Shown piece after piece: positions 51,621-60,072 of a stretch of DNA of 64,000 bases (its first letter is position 1; each line of letters begins with the position of its first letter). Source of the DNA: Streptomyces longwoodensis (lineage in GTDB: Bacteria > Actinomycetota > Actinomycetes > Streptomycetales > Streptomycetaceae); assembly GCF_001514125.1 (NCBI RefSeq), contig NZ_KQ948549.1, positions 248,001 through 312,000 on the forward strand, written 5' to 3'. The notes under the pieces are model-generated. The model searched no databases. It saw only the letters and a program-made list of their open reading frames with translations, and was not told the DNA's origin. Both the position numbers and the translations under genes were made by a program.

Positions 51621-52316
51621 ATGGACGCCGAGCTGTTCCCCCGGGAGCGGGCCGAGATCGCCCCGGGCGCCGTGCACGTACCGGGCTGGCTGGACGAGGA
51701 CCGGCAGCGCGCGCTGCTGGCGGCCTGCCGCGACTGGGCCCGCCCACCGGCCGGCCTGCGCACCGTGCGCACCCCCGGCGGCGGCACCATGACGGCCCGC
51801 CAGGTCTGCCTGGGCTGGCACTGGTACCCGTACGCCTACGCCCGCACGGTCGTCGACGGCGACGGCTCCCCGGTCAAGCCCTTCCCCGACTGGCTCGGTG
51901 AGCTGGGCCGCCGCGCCGTCGCCGACGCGCTCGGACCGCGGGCCACCGACCCGGCGCCGTACGACATCGCGCTGATCAACTTCTACGACGGCGACGCGCG
52001 CATGGGCATGCACCGGGACGCCGACGAGCGGTCCCCGGCGCCCGTGGTCTCGCTGAGCCTCGGCGACACCTGCGTCTTCCGCTTCGGCAACACCGCCACC
52101 CGGACCCGGCCGTACACCGACGTCGAGCTGCGCAGCGGCGACCTGTTCGTGTTCGGCGGGCCCGCGCGGCTCGCGTACCACGGCGTGCCCAGGGTGCGGC
52201 CGGGGTCGGCCCCGCCGTGGCTCGGGCTGACCGGGCGGCTCAACGTCACGCTGCGCGTGAGCGGGCTCACCGGCGGCGACGGCGAGGAACGGATCATGGG
52301 AGACTCGCCTTCATGA
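51621..52316 (+). CDS. alkB: AlkB-type Fe(II)/2-oxoglutarate dioxygenase
   Basis: A 231-residue AlkB homologue, which directly repairs 1-methyladenine and 3-methylcytosine in DNA or RNA by oxidative demethylation. Metal and co-substrate residues are present: INFYDGDARMGMHRDADE with His131 and Asp133, LAYHGVPR with His187, and RLNVTLR with the 2-oxoglutarate-binding Arg. The start follows a CAGGAT -10-like box by 8 bp, so it may be leaderless. Its stop overlaps the next ATG as ATGA, coupling it to a ROK regulator. Confidence 0.92.
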   Translation: MDAELFPRERAEIAPGAVHVPGWLDEDRQRALLAACRDWARPPAGLRTVRTPGGGTMTARQVCLGWHWYPYAYARTVVDGDGSPVKPFPDWLGELGRRAVADALGPRATDPAPYDIALINFYDGDARMGMHRDADERSPAPVVSLSLGDTCVFRFGNTATRTRPYTDVELRSGDLFVFGGPARLAYHGVPRVRPGSAPPWLGLTGRLNVTLRVSGLTGGDGEERIMGDSPS

Positions 52317-53557
52317 GCGGCAAGGCGGACCCCCGGCCGGCGGGGGAAGGAACCACCTCCAGGGCGCGGCTTGACCGCGGGCGCGGTGCGCTCGGACCCG
52401 CGTTGGAGCTCGTGCACACCGGTCGCGCGCCCACCCGCGCCGTCCTCACCGCCGAACTGGGCGTCACGCGTGCCACGGCCGGCGCGGTCGCCGCCGAGCT
52501 GGAGGCGCTCGGCCTCATCCGGGTCGACGCCCGGCCCGGCGCCGCCGCGGGCTCCCAGGGCCGCCCCTCGCACCGGCTCGGCGTCGCCGAGGACGGACCG
52601 GTGGTGCTGGCCGCGCAGGTCCACGCGGACGGGTTCCGGGCCGCGCTGGTCGGCCTCGGCGGCCGGATCGTCGCCACCACGCCCAGCTGCGAGACCGTCG
52701 ACGCCGACCCCGGCAAGATCATCGGCACGGTCGTGGAGGCCGGTGCCGAGCTGCTGCGCACCACCGGCCGCCGGTGCGTGGGCGCGGGGCTCGCCGTGCC
52801 GTCCGCGGTCGCCGAACCCGAGGGACTCGCCCTCAACCCGCTGCACCTGGCCTGGCCGGTGGGCGCACCGGTCCGGGAGATCTTCACCGAGCGGGTGCGC
52901 GCGGCGGGCGTCACCGGGCCCGCCTTCGCCGGCAACGACGTCAACCTCGCCGCCCTCGCCGAGCACCGGCACGGCGCCGGACGCGGCGCCCGCGACCTGC
53001 TGTGCGTGGCCACCGGCCACCGGGGCGTCGGCGGCGCCCTGGTACTCGACGGCCGTCTGCACACGGGCAGTTCGGGCCTCGCCCTGGAGGTCGGCCACCT
53101 CACCGTCAACCCCGAGGGCCGCCCCTGCCACTGCGGCAGCCGCGGCTGCCTCGACGTCGAGGCCGACCCGCTGGCCCTGCTCACCACCGCCGGGCGCGAG
53201 CCCGGCCCCGAGGGCTCGCTGCTGAAGCAGGCCGAGCAGCTGCTCCGTGAGGAGTACGCCGACCCGGTCGTGCGCACCGCCGCCGAGATCCTCATCGACC
53301 GGCTCGGCCTCGGCCTCGCCGGGCTGGTGAACATCCTCAACCCGGACCGGATCATCCTCGGCGGACTGCACCGCACCCTCCTGGACGCCGACCCGGACCG
53401 GCTGCGCGCCGTCGTCGCCGACCGCAGCCTGTGGGGCCGCAGCGGCGGGGTGCCGATCCTCGCCTGCTCCCTGGACCACAACAGCCTCGTCGGAGCGGCC
53501 GAGTTGGCGTGGCAGCCGGTCCTGGACGACCCGCTGGGCGCGCTGGCCGCCGCCTGA
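52313..53557 (+). CDS. ROK family transcriptional regulator
   Basis: A 414-residue ROK protein with an N-terminal winged HTH (VLTAELGVTRATAGAVAAEL, EALGLIRVD) and a sugar-kinase-like domain (AGLAVPSAV, GNDVNLAALAEH, GHRGVGGALVLDG, zinc cluster GRPCHCGSRGC). Most such proteins are XylR/NagC-like repressors that bind sugars. The ATG overlaps the alkB stop. Pairing a sugar-type regulator with a DNA-repair gene is odd; it may simply share a promoter. The catalytic Asp region reads AFAGNDVN, so kinase activity is not excluded. Confidence 0.9.
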   Translation: MSGKADPRPAGEGTTSRARLDRGRGALGPALELVHTGRAPTRAVLTAELGVTRATAGAVAAELEALGLIRVDARPGAAAGSQGRPSHRLGVAEDGPVVLAAQVHADGFRAALVGLGGRIVATTPSCETVDADPGKIIGTVVEAGAELLRTTGRRCVGAGLAVPSAVAEPEGLALNPLHLAWPVGAPVREIFTERVRAAGVTGPAFAGNDVNLAALAEHRHGAGRGARDLLCVATGHRGVGGALVLDGRLHTGSSGLALEVGHLTVNPEGRPCHCGSRGCLDVEADPLALLTTAGREPGPEGSLLKQAEQLLREEYADPVVRTAAEILIDRLGLGLAGLVNILNPDRIILGGLHRTLLDADPDRLRAVVADRSLWGRSGGVPILACSLDHNSLVGAAELAWQPVLDDPLGALAAA

Positions 53558-53586
53558 GCGTCAGGACGCGGGCCCGCCGCGGGCCC

Positions 53587-54180
53587 TCACCACTGACGGC
53601 CGCGGGGGAGCGCGGCCAGGCCGGGCGCGGACAGGTGCAGCACCTGGAACAGGTCGCCCTCCGCCTTCGGCGCGTCGTGCTCCCACAGCGAGAAGTGCAC
53701 GACCTCCCAGCGGGCGGTGTCGACGGCCGCCGCCGCGAGCACCGCGCCGTCCTCCCGCGCCAGCCGCCCGGTCCCGGCGACCACCTCGCCCATGAGGTCG
53801 CCCAGGGCCGCCCCGTCCGGCACCGGTTGCCGCCGCCGCAGCGCGAACCGCGCGCCCGCACCGGCCGACCCGCCCGCCGCCCCCGGCTCGTACGCCAGCC
53901 CCGACCACTGCCGCACCACGGGACGCCCGAAGTCGTCGCTCAGCCCCCGGAAGCCGGGGCCCCACAGGAACGCGTTCATGCCCTGCGTGGTGTTCCACAG
54001 GTAGAACGGCGCGTACTGGTGGACGGGCGAGCCGTGCGTGCCGCGTTCACGGACGAGGTACGCCTTGAGCCCGAGGCCGTCCCAGGCGTCGAGGAGGTGC
54101 CCGCGGCGGGCCACCCGGTCGCGGATGACGTCCATGTCGTAGTCGGCGGGCAGCGTGATCTCGTACTGCATCGCGTGCAT
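53587..54180 (-). CDS. DUF4865 family protein
   Basis: A 197-residue protein matching DUF4865: MHAMQYEITLPADYDMDVIR, RDRVARRGHLLDAWDGLGLK and FYLWNTTQGMNAFLWGPGF. The family is common beside TetR regulators and tautomerases and may be monooxygenase-like in fold; function unestablished. GAGGAGAGGG lies upstream. It starts 14 bp after the TetR stop and so is cotranscribed with that regulator. Confidence 0.85.
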   Translation of the reverse strand: MHAMQYEITLPADYDMDVIRDRVARRGHLLDAWDGLGLKAYLVRERGTHGSPVHQYAPFYLWNTTQGMNAFLWGPGFRGLSDDFGRPVVRQWSGLAYEPGAAGGSAGAGARFALRRRQPVPDGAALGDLMGEVVAGTGRLAREDGAVLAAAAVDTARWEVVHFSLWEHDAPKAEGDLFQVLHLSAPGLAALPRGRQW

Positions 54181-54194
54181 GCGGTTCCCTCTCC

Positions 54195-54776
54195 TCAGTC
54201 GGTGGCGGGTGCGGCGGGCGTACGGGGGGCCAACAGGGCGAGCAGACCGCGCACCCCGGCGTCGAAGGCGTCCGGGGAGCCCGAGGCGCGGGCCAGGACG
54301 TAGCCGCCCTGCACCGTGGCGACGACCGTCGCGGCGAGCTCGTCGGGGTCCGACTCGGCCGGGAACTGGCCCAGTCGGCGGCCCTCGTCGACGACGGCGG
54401 CGATCCGTCCGCGCAGCCAGGTGATGGTCTCCTCGACGGGCGCGCGCAGCGTGTCGCTCGCGATCACGTCCGGGTCCATGGTCAGCCGTCCGACCGGACA
54501 GCCGCGCAACACGTCGCGCTCCCGCCGCAGGTACGCCGCGATGCGGTCGTACGGCGTGCCCGGCCCGTCGAGCACGGCGTCCGCGGCGGCCCGCAACTCC
54601 TCGGCGGTGCGCCGGATCGCGGCCAGCGCCAGGTCTGGCTTGCCCGTGAAGTGGTGGTACATGCTGCCCTGCCCGGCGCCCGCCCGCTCCAGGATCGCCT
54701 TGGGGCTGGTGCCCACGTATCCGCGTTCCCACAGCAGGTCCCGGGTGGACTCGATCAGTCGCTCGGCGGTGCTCAT
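54195..54776 (-). CDS. TetR/AcrR family transcriptional regulator
   Basis: A 193-residue TetR protein: STAERLIESTRDLLWERGYV, GTSPKAILERAGAGQGSMYH and HFTGKPDL form the HTH, typical of the LmrA/YxaF group. It heads a two-gene unit with DUF4865. A TGTAC...GTACA inverted repeat immediately upstream (54785-54804) is the probable autoregulatory operator. ATG of MSTAERL chosen because longer frames cross that operator. Confidence 0.92.
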   Translation of the reverse strand: MSTAERLIESTRDLLWERGYVGTSPKAILERAGAGQGSMYHHFTGKPDLALAAIRRTAEELRAAADAVLDGPGTPYDRIAAYLRRERDVLRGCPVGRLTMDPDVIASDTLRAPVEETITWLRGRIAAVVDEGRRLGQFPAESDPDELAATVVATVQGGYVLARASGSPDAFDAGVRGLLALLAPRTPAAPATD

Positions 54777-54784
54777 GCGCGCAC

Positions 54785-54804
54785 TGTACATACCAGTAGG
54801 TACA
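54785..54804. promoter_or_regulatory. TetR operator TGTAC-N10-GTACA
   Basis: TGTACATACCAGTAGGTACA; outer arms TGTAC/GTACA and an inner TACC-AGTA-GGTA palindrome like the operators of LmrA/YxaF-type regulators, 9 bp ahead of the TetR start. Confidence 0.65.
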
Positions 54805-54962
54805 GAAGTCGAGGTGGGGACCGTGCCCCTCACCATGGAGCAGCCGCCGCCCGCCCGCGTACTCCCCGGGAGGTACGCGCACTGCCGCTGGCCGTACGAC
54901 GACCGGCGCCCCCTCCCCGCGCGAGTCTCGAGTCATCGCCGAGAAACCGTCCGACCAAGGAG

Positions 54963-55280
54963 ATGACCGAGATGCAGACCCTCGCACAGTGGGACGGAGG
55001 CCCCGGCCCGTGGATCCTGTTCCTCCCGCTGGTCTGGGCGGCCGTCGTCGTCGGCGCCGTCACCCTGCTGCGCCGCACCGCCGGACGCGGCCGGCGCGGC
55101 CCGTGGGGCCCGGGAGGCCCAGGGGCGTGGGGCCCGGCCGACGCGCCGCGCCCGACCGGTGACTCACCGCTCGCCGTCCTCGGCCGCCGGTTCGCCTCCG
55201 GTGAGATCGACGAGGACGAGTACTGGCGCCGACTGTCCGTCCTCGACGAGCAGTTCGGCCGCCGGGGCGGTGCGGCATGA
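54963..55280 (+). CDS. SHOCT-domain small membrane protein
   Basis: A 105-residue protein: one membrane segment (WILFLPLVWAAVVVGAVTLL), a Gly/Pro/Trp-rich linker (GRRGPWGPGGPGAWGP) and a C-terminal SHOCT domain (LAVLGRRFASGEIDEDEYWR, RRLSVLDEQF), a short helical oligomerisation module. ATG preceded by AAGGAG. Its stop overlaps the ATG of the downstream collapsed ABC gene, so the two are one transcription unit. Confidence 0.82.
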   Translation: MTEMQTLAQWDGGPGPWILFLPLVWAAVVVGAVTLLRRTAGRGRRGPWGPGGPGAWGPADAPRPTGDSPLAVLGRRFASGEIDEDEYWRRLSVLDEQFGRRGGAA

Positions 55281-55927
55281 CCGCCACCGCGACCACCACC
55301 CGCACGGCCGCCCGGGTCGCCGACGCCGTGAAGGTCCACGGCGCCGGCGACACCGCCGTCCGCGCCCTGGACGGGGTGACGCTCGACTTCCCGGCCGGCT
55401 TCCGCGCGGGCGTGAGCACGGCCGACGGCGAGGCGGCCGTCCAGAAGGTCGCCGACCGGTACGGCAACCCCGAGGTGCAGACGCGTGACGAGTACGCCGA
55501 GTCCTCCGCCGGCGGCATCGACATGATGCTCACCCTCGTCTACGCCCTGCTCACGCTCGCGGTGCTCATCGCGCTGCTCGGCATCGCCAACACGCTGACC
55601 CTGGCGGTCCACGAGCGCACCCGGGAACTCGGGCTGCTGCGGGCGGTCGGCCAGACCCGCGCCCGGCTGCGGGCCATGGTCCGCTGGGAGTCCGTCCTGG
55701 TCGCCGCGTTCGGCACGGCGGGCGGTCTGGCCCTCGGCGCCTTCCTGGGCTGGGTCCTGGTGGAGGCGTCCGACGGCACCAGCGACACCGCGTTCGCCTT
55801 CGCCGTGCCGCCCGTACAGCTCGCGGTGGTGGCCCTGGTGGGCCTCGCGGCGGGCGCCCTCGCGGGCCTGCGCCCGGCCCGCCGCGCGGCCCGGCTGGAC
55901 GTCCTGCGGGCGGTCGCGACGGAGTGA
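55277..55927 (+). CDS. Collapsed ABC transporter: ATPase start fused to permease end
   Basis: A 216-residue product. Residues 1-41 (AARVADAVKVHGAGDTAVRA, LDGVTLDFPAG) match the beginning of a MacB/LolD-type ABC ATPase up to just before the Walker A. From FRAGVSTADGEAAVQKV onward it matches the last extracellular loop and final three membrane segments of an FtsX/MacB permease (LLGIANTLTLAVHERTRELG, LLRAVGQTR, MVRWESVLVAAFGTAGG). Walker A and B, signature and most of the permease are missing, in frame. It cannot work as a transporter. Junction near 55400. Confidence 0.75.
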   Translation: MTATATTTRTAARVADAVKVHGAGDTAVRALDGVTLDFPAGFRAGVSTADGEAAVQKVADRYGNPEVQTRDEYAESSAGGIDMMLTLVYALLTLAVLIALLGIANTLTLAVHERTRELGLLRAVGQTRARLRAMVRWESVLVAAFGTAGGLALGAFLGWVLVEASDGTSDTAFAFAVPPVQLAVVALVGLAAGALAGLRPARRAARLDVLRAVATE

Positions 55928-55945
55928 CGTACGTGCCGGGGCTGG

Positions 55946-55970
55946 GGGCGGTCACGAGGGCGTGACCCCC
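55946..55970 (+). terminator. Possible terminator after collapsed ABC gene
   Basis: Stem GGTCAC/GTGACC extended by GGG/CCC across a one-base bulge, loop GAGGGC. Confidence 0.4.
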
Positions 55971-56165
55971 ACGCGCCGGGGCGCGCACGCCGGAGGAGGT
56001 ACGGACACAAGAGGTGTACGTCAGCCGGCAGCCACGCGTACGCCGGCGTGCGCACCCCCGGGAGGCGGCACACCCGGAGGCGGCCCCGCCGAGGGCAGCG
56101 AGCGCTCCGAGCGTGCCTGGATCCCCGGGCGTGCCCGGCGCACCCGCGAGGGTCTCACCGCCCGG

Positions 56166-56714
56166 TCAGCCGACAACGGCGGACCGGGCGGGAGCATGGG
56201 CGGGCGTGCGGACGTCGAGCGGGTCGGCGACCGGGTCGACCTCGATCTCCGCGAAACGCCGCGGGCCCTTCTCGGGCACCGGGGCGCGGACCGGCACCGT
56301 CGGCAGCGCGCCGGCCACGTCGAGCGCGGGCAGAGTGAACCAGACGACCTTGCCGGTGTCCCCGTCCGGGCGCGCGCCCCAGCTCTCGCTGACGGCGGCC
56401 ACCAGCGCCAGGCCGCGCCCGCCGGTGGCGAGGCGGTCGGCGACCTCCATGACCGGGAGCGTCGGGTCGTGGTCGCGCACCGAGACGGTGAGCCGGTCGA
56501 GCAGCAGCTCCAGCTCCACGGTGCACGTCTTGTCGGGTTGCGCATGCAGGTGGACGTTCGTCAGCAGCTCGGTCACACCGAGTGCGGCGCGGTCTATCAG
56601 GGCGTCCAGATGCCAGTAGCGCAACTGCGCGGATACGATTCTGCGGACCTGGCCGATCCGCGACGGCAGGGCTTGGAGCTCCACCGTGCAGTGCCTGCTT
56701 GGGTTGCTGATCAC
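56166..56714 (-). CDS. Anti-sigma-factor-type ATP-binding protein (HATPase)
   Basis: A 182-residue RsbW/SpoIIAB-like HATPase. After ISNPSRHCTVELQALPSRIG come RIVSAQLRYWHLD, AALGVTELLTNVHLHA (ATP-binding N box), RDHDPTLP and GGRGLALVAAVSESWG (G box), then a Pro-rich tail of about 45 residues. Streptomyces has dozens of such proteins that bind sigma factors or anti-anti-sigma partners. GTG of VISNPSRH with GGGGAG upstream fits other family members; the frame stays open about 73 codons further, but those residues look non-coding. Confidence 0.85.
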   Translation of the reverse strand: MISNPSRHCTVELQALPSRIGQVRRIVSAQLRYWHLDALIDRAALGVTELLTNVHLHAQPDKTCTVELELLLDRLTVSVRDHDPTLPVMEVADRLATGGRGLALVAAVSESWGARPDGDTGKVVWFTLPALDVAGALPTVPVRAPVPEKGPRRFAEIEVDPVADPLDVRTPAHAPARSAVVG

Positions 56715-56925
56715 GGCTGCGACTCCCCGACGTGAGGTCCGGAAGAACACGGAGTTCGGATCGATCCAGCAGTGCGCCTGCACAGGGCGGCCGCCTGCTG
56801 TCGTGGCCGGCGGGCTGGTTCGCAGCGTTATCGCCGGTAAACCCAGAGTGACGTGAGAACAGCGTGGCGCAAGGGGCGGAAGCGCGCAACTCACGGTCGC
56901 CGCGCGGCCACCCGGTGCGTCCTCG

Positions 56926-57249
56926 TCAGCCACCCCGTCCCGCGGCCCGGCGTACGGCCTCGATGAACCGGCCCGCCGCGGGTGGCCCCGGCTCTCCGGG
57001 GGCCGGGTCGTGCGCCCGCAGGGTCAGCAGGTACCGGTGTCCGTTGAGGTCCGCCAGCGCCCGGCCCGCGGACGCGCACCACGGCCTGGACGCGCGCACC
57101 GCCTGCACGGGCGCGCTGTCGATCTCACTGCCGTAGCTGGTGAGCAACTCGAGCCTGCCGCCGCTGATCCGGACCTGCCCGGCCCGGGTGAGCGAGCGCA
57201 GTCCCCGCCCGATCCGCACCCCGGTGGCCGTGAACTCCGGCTCCGCCAT
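56926..57249 (-). CDS. Conserved small actinobacterial protein, unknown function
   Basis: A 107-residue protein: MAEPEFTATGVRIGRGLRSL, TRAGQVRISGGRLELLTSYG, SEIDSAPVQAVRAS, then LADLNGHRYLLTL. It reads like a beta-rich PH-like or GRAM-like fold and I believe it is conserved across Streptomyces without a name. No membrane segment or Cys pair. It lies just upstream of the ATPase on the same strand, so they may be cotranscribed. The start at MAEPEF is followed upstream by a low-complexity repeat region. Confidence 0.65.
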   Translation of the reverse strand: MAEPEFTATGVRIGRGLRSLTRAGQVRISGGRLELLTSYGSEIDSAPVQAVRASRPWCASAGRALADLNGHRYLLTLRAHDPAPGEPGPPAAGRFIEAVRRAAGRGG

Positions 57250-57289
57250 GCCTGCCTGCCCCCTCGTGCGTGGGTGTGCCGGCCCGTGC

Positions 57290-57435
57290 GCCCGCGGGGC
57301 GTTCCGCGGTGGTGCCACGGTGCGTTCCGCGGCGGAGCCATGGTCCTGTCCCCGCGGTGGTGCCGGGCGGTGGTGCCATGGTGCGTCCCGCGGTGGTGCC
57401 GTGGTGCGTGGCGCGGTGCGTTCCGTGGTGCGTCG
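57290..57435. repeat. Degenerate GCGGTGGTGCC repeats
   Basis: At least four imperfect copies of GCGGTGGTGCC, interspersed with GTGCGTTCC-like and CATGGTGCGT elements, between the small conserved gene and the Cds1-like gene. Non-coding as far as I can see; any frame read through it gives repetitive Trp/His or Val/Pro runs. Confidence 0.6.
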
Positions 57436-57607
57436 GAAACCGGCTCCTGTCGTGGCCCCTGAGGCCCCCGTGCGGTGTGCAGTCTGCCCGCCCCGCGCGG
57501 AGAGCACCAGGGTGCGTGGGCCCCAGCCGCCGACCTCCCGGAGCACTCGCGCGAATGCGCCCCCCCGGGCCGCCGCACACCTGTCCGAGTGCTCGCCCCA
57601 GGCTCTC

Positions 57608-57624
57608 CTTTGAGGCTCTCAAAG
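57608..57624. promoter_or_regulatory. Operator CTTTGAG-GCT-CTCAAAG
   Basis: Perfect 7-bp arms with a 3-bp centre, about 100 bp before the Cds1-like gene and overlapping a -35-like TTGAGG whose -10 partner TATGCA lies at 57632-57637. A second -10 (TATGAT) is at 57662-57667. Confidence 0.6.
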
Positions 57625-57721
57625 TGGTGTTTATGCAGGTGAGAAGCGTGCGGACGGTGTCTATGATCGGTGTGTCGGCCACGCCAGGGGCGCGGTCGGC
57701 GCCCGGCGTAAGGAGCCCGAC

Positions 57722-58855
57722 GTGAGCACCACCCAGCAAGCCAGGAACGGCGCGACCCTCGACACCCTCGACGTCGACCGCACCGACGCCGGCTACCGGG
57801 ACTGGCTGAAAGAGGCCGTCCGCAAGGTCCAGGCGGACGCCAACCGCTCAGCCGACACGCACCTGCTGCGCTTCCCGCTGCCCGAGGCGTGGGGCATCGA
57901 CCTCTACCTCAAGGACGAGTCGACCCACCCCACCGGCAGCCTCAAGCACCGCCTCGCCCGGTCCCTCTTCCTGTACGGCCTGTGCAATGGCTGGATCCGC
58001 CCGGGCCGTCCGGTGATCGAGGCGTCCAGCGGCTCCACGGCGGTCTCGGAGGCGTACTTCGCGAAGCTGATCGGCGTGCCGTTCATCGCCGTGATGCCCC
58101 GCACGACCAGCGCCGAGAAGATCCGCCTGATCGAGTTCCACGGCGGGCAGTGCCACTTCGTGGACGACCCCCGCACGATGTACGAGGAGTCCGCCCGCCT
58201 GGCGGCGGACACCGGCGGCCACTACATGGACCAGTTCACCTACGCGGAACGGGCCACGGACTGGCGCGGCAACAACAACATCGCCGAATCCATCTTCCGC
58301 CAGCTGGAGTTGGAGCGGTTCCCGGAACCGGCCTGGATCGTGGCCACCGCGGGCACCGGCGGCACCTCCGCGACGATCGCCCGCTACGTCCACTACCTGC
58401 AGCACGACACCCGCATCTGTGTCGCCGACCCCGAGAACTCCTGCTTCTTCGAGGGCTGGACCACCGGCGATCCGGACGTCACCTGCGACTGCGGCTCACG
58501 CATCGAGGGGATCGGCCGGCCCCGCATGGAGCCCAGCTTCGTGCCCGGCGCCGTCGACCGGATGATGAAGGTGCCCGACGCGGCCAGCGTGGCCGCCGTC
58601 CGCGCCCTGGACCGCGCCATCGGCCGCCGCGCCGGCGGCTCGACCGGGACCGGGCTGTGGAGCGCGCTGAAGATCGTCGCCGAGATGGTCGCCGACGGAC
58701 GGCGCGGCAGCGTGGTCACCCTGCTGTGCGACCCGGGCGACCGCTACCTCGACAAGTACTACTCCGACGCCTGGCTCGCCGAGCAGGGCCTGGACATCGC
58801 CCCGTACAGCGCGGCGATCGAGTCGCTGCTGGCGACGGGGGTGTGGCCGGACTGA
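57722..58855 (+). CDS. PLP-dependent cysteine synthase family protein (Cds1-like L-cysteine desulfhydrase)
   Basis: A 377-residue fold-type II PLP enzyme. The Schiff-base lysine is in PTGSLKHR (Lys75), the phosphate loops are [14 protein letters not shown] and [14 protein letters not shown], and the [14 protein letters not shown] and [13 protein letters not shown] segments match the actinobacterial Cds1 group, which releases sulfide, pyruvate and ammonia from L-cysteine. A cysteine-synthase activity cannot be ruled out. GTG start. A strong palindrome and two -10 boxes lie in the AT-richer upstream region, so expression is tightly regulated. Confidence 0.88.
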   Translation: MSTTQQARNGATLDTLDVDRTDAGYRDWLKEAVRKVQADANRSADTHLLRFPLPEAWGIDLYLKDESTHPTGSLKHRLARSLFLYGLCNGWIRPGRPVIEASSGSTAVSEAYFAKLIGVPFIAVMPRTTSAEKIRLIEFHGGQCHFVDDPRTMYEESARLAADTGGHYMDQFTYAERATDWRGNNNIAESIFRQLELERFPEPAWIVATAGTGGTSATIARYVHYLQHDTRICVADPENSCFFEGWTTGDPDVTCDCGSRIEGIGRPRMEPSFVPGAVDRMMKVPDAASVAAVRALDRAIGRRAGGSTGTGLWSALKIVAEMVADGRRGSVVTLLCDPGDRYLDKYYSDAWLAEQGLDIAPYSAAIESLLATGVWPD

Positions 58856-58903
58856 CGGGCGCGGCCGGCCGGGCCCAGGAGGGGATCCGTCGCTGACGGA
58901 CCG

Positions 58904-59734
58904 TCAGTCCTCGCTGACCTGGCCGGAGTCGCCGGCCAGCACCAGCTCCCGCAGGTGCTCGGAGATCTCCACGCGTGCGTCGGCCGGCAGTCCCGCGTCC
59001 GTCACCAGCGTGTCGACCTGCTCCAGCGTCGCGAAGGAACTCAGGCCCACCACACCCCACTTGGTGTGGTCGGCGACCACCACCACGCGGCGCGCCGAGT
59101 GCACCAGCCGGCGGTTGGTCTCGGCCTCGGCGAGGTTCGGCGTGGACAGCCCGGCCTGCGGCGATATGCCGTGCACCCCGAGGAACAGCAGGTCGAAGTG
59201 GAGCGTGGCGATCGCCTGGTCGGCCACCGGCCCCACCAGCGAATCGGACGGGGTGCGCACCCCGCCGGTCAGCACGACCGTGGCCGCGCCCTGCCGGGGC
59301 CCCGAGGTGCGCTGGGCCGCGTGGAAGACGTCGGCGACGCGCACCGAGTTGGTCACGACGGTCAGGTCGGGCACGTCCAGCAGGTGGTGTGCCAGCGCGA
59401 ACGTCGTCGTACCGCCCGAGAGCGCGATCGCGCTGCCCGGCGTCACCAGGCCGGCCGCCGCCCGCGCGATGTCCTCCTTGGCGGTCTGCTCGAGGCCCGA
59501 CTTCGCCTCGAACCCGGGCTCGTGGGTGCTCGCCTCCACGACCGGCACCGCGCCGCCGTGCACCTTCTCCAGCACGCCCTGCCGGGCGAGCGCGTCCAGG
59601 TCGCGGCGCACGGTCATGTCCGACACGCCGAGCTTGCGGGTCAGCTCGTTGACGCGGACACCGCCGCGGCGCCGCACCTCGTCCAGGATCAGGGAGCGGC
59701 GCTGCTCCGCGAGGAGGTTCTGATTCTCGCTCAC
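58904..59734 (-). CDS. DeoR/GlpR family transcriptional regulator
   Basis: A 276-residue DeoR regulator: HTH RRRGGVRVNELTRKLGVSDM, TVRRDLDALARQGVLEKVHG; sensor domain LSGGTTTFALAHHL, VVTNSVRVADV, VLTGGVRTPSDSLVG, HGISPQAGLSTPN and VVVVADHTKWG. These proteins sense phosphorylated sugars or glycerol-3-phosphate. No sugar operon adjoins it in this window, so its target is elsewhere or to the left outside the convergent Cds1 gene. GTG start with AAAGGA upstream. Confidence 0.92.
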   Translation of the reverse strand: MSENQNLLAEQRRSLILDEVRRRGGVRVNELTRKLGVSDMTVRRDLDALARQGVLEKVHGGAVPVVEASTHEPGFEAKSGLEQTAKEDIARAAAGLVTPGSAIALSGGTTTFALAHHLLDVPDLTVVTNSVRVADVFHAAQRTSGPRQGAATVVLTGGVRTPSDSLVGPVADQAIATLHFDLLFLGVHGISPQAGLSTPNLAEAETNRRLVHSARRVVVVADHTKWGVVGLSSFATLEQVDTLVTDAGLPADARVEISEHLRELVLAGDSGQVSED

Positions 59735-60072
59735 GTACGCTCCGGTCCTTTCGCCTCAAGCCGATCGACTGCGTCCCGGTCATCCGGTGCCCGGGTGTCC
59801 CGGTGCCCGGCCGGTCCCGCCGTCCCGGACGGACGCGTGCGGGCGTCCCATCCTCGCACGCCAGGTCCCGGGCGGCGTCACCACCCGTCCGACGCGCGCA
59901 TGTCACCCCACGGTTCCGGGACCGCACCGGCCGGTCGGCGGACCGGGCCGCGGACCGGGGCCGCGGATCGGAGGAGATTCGGTGACGACGCGTGCGCGCC
60001 GGGGCACGAAGCGCCATCCTTGATGTCCGCACGGAGCCGTGCCGACGGCGCGTCACGGGGGGAGTGCCAGCA
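59735..60072. other. Intergenic region between divergent DeoR and membrane protein genes
   Basis: GC-rich, with several Pro/Arg-only open frames. I find no convincing small gene, repeat or palindrome beyond the ribosome sites of the two flanking genes. Confidence 0.4.

Noticed and set aside
53558..53586. Terminator built from two GGGCCC repeats
   Set aside because: GGGCCC is self-complementary and frequent in this genome; the stem is too short to support.
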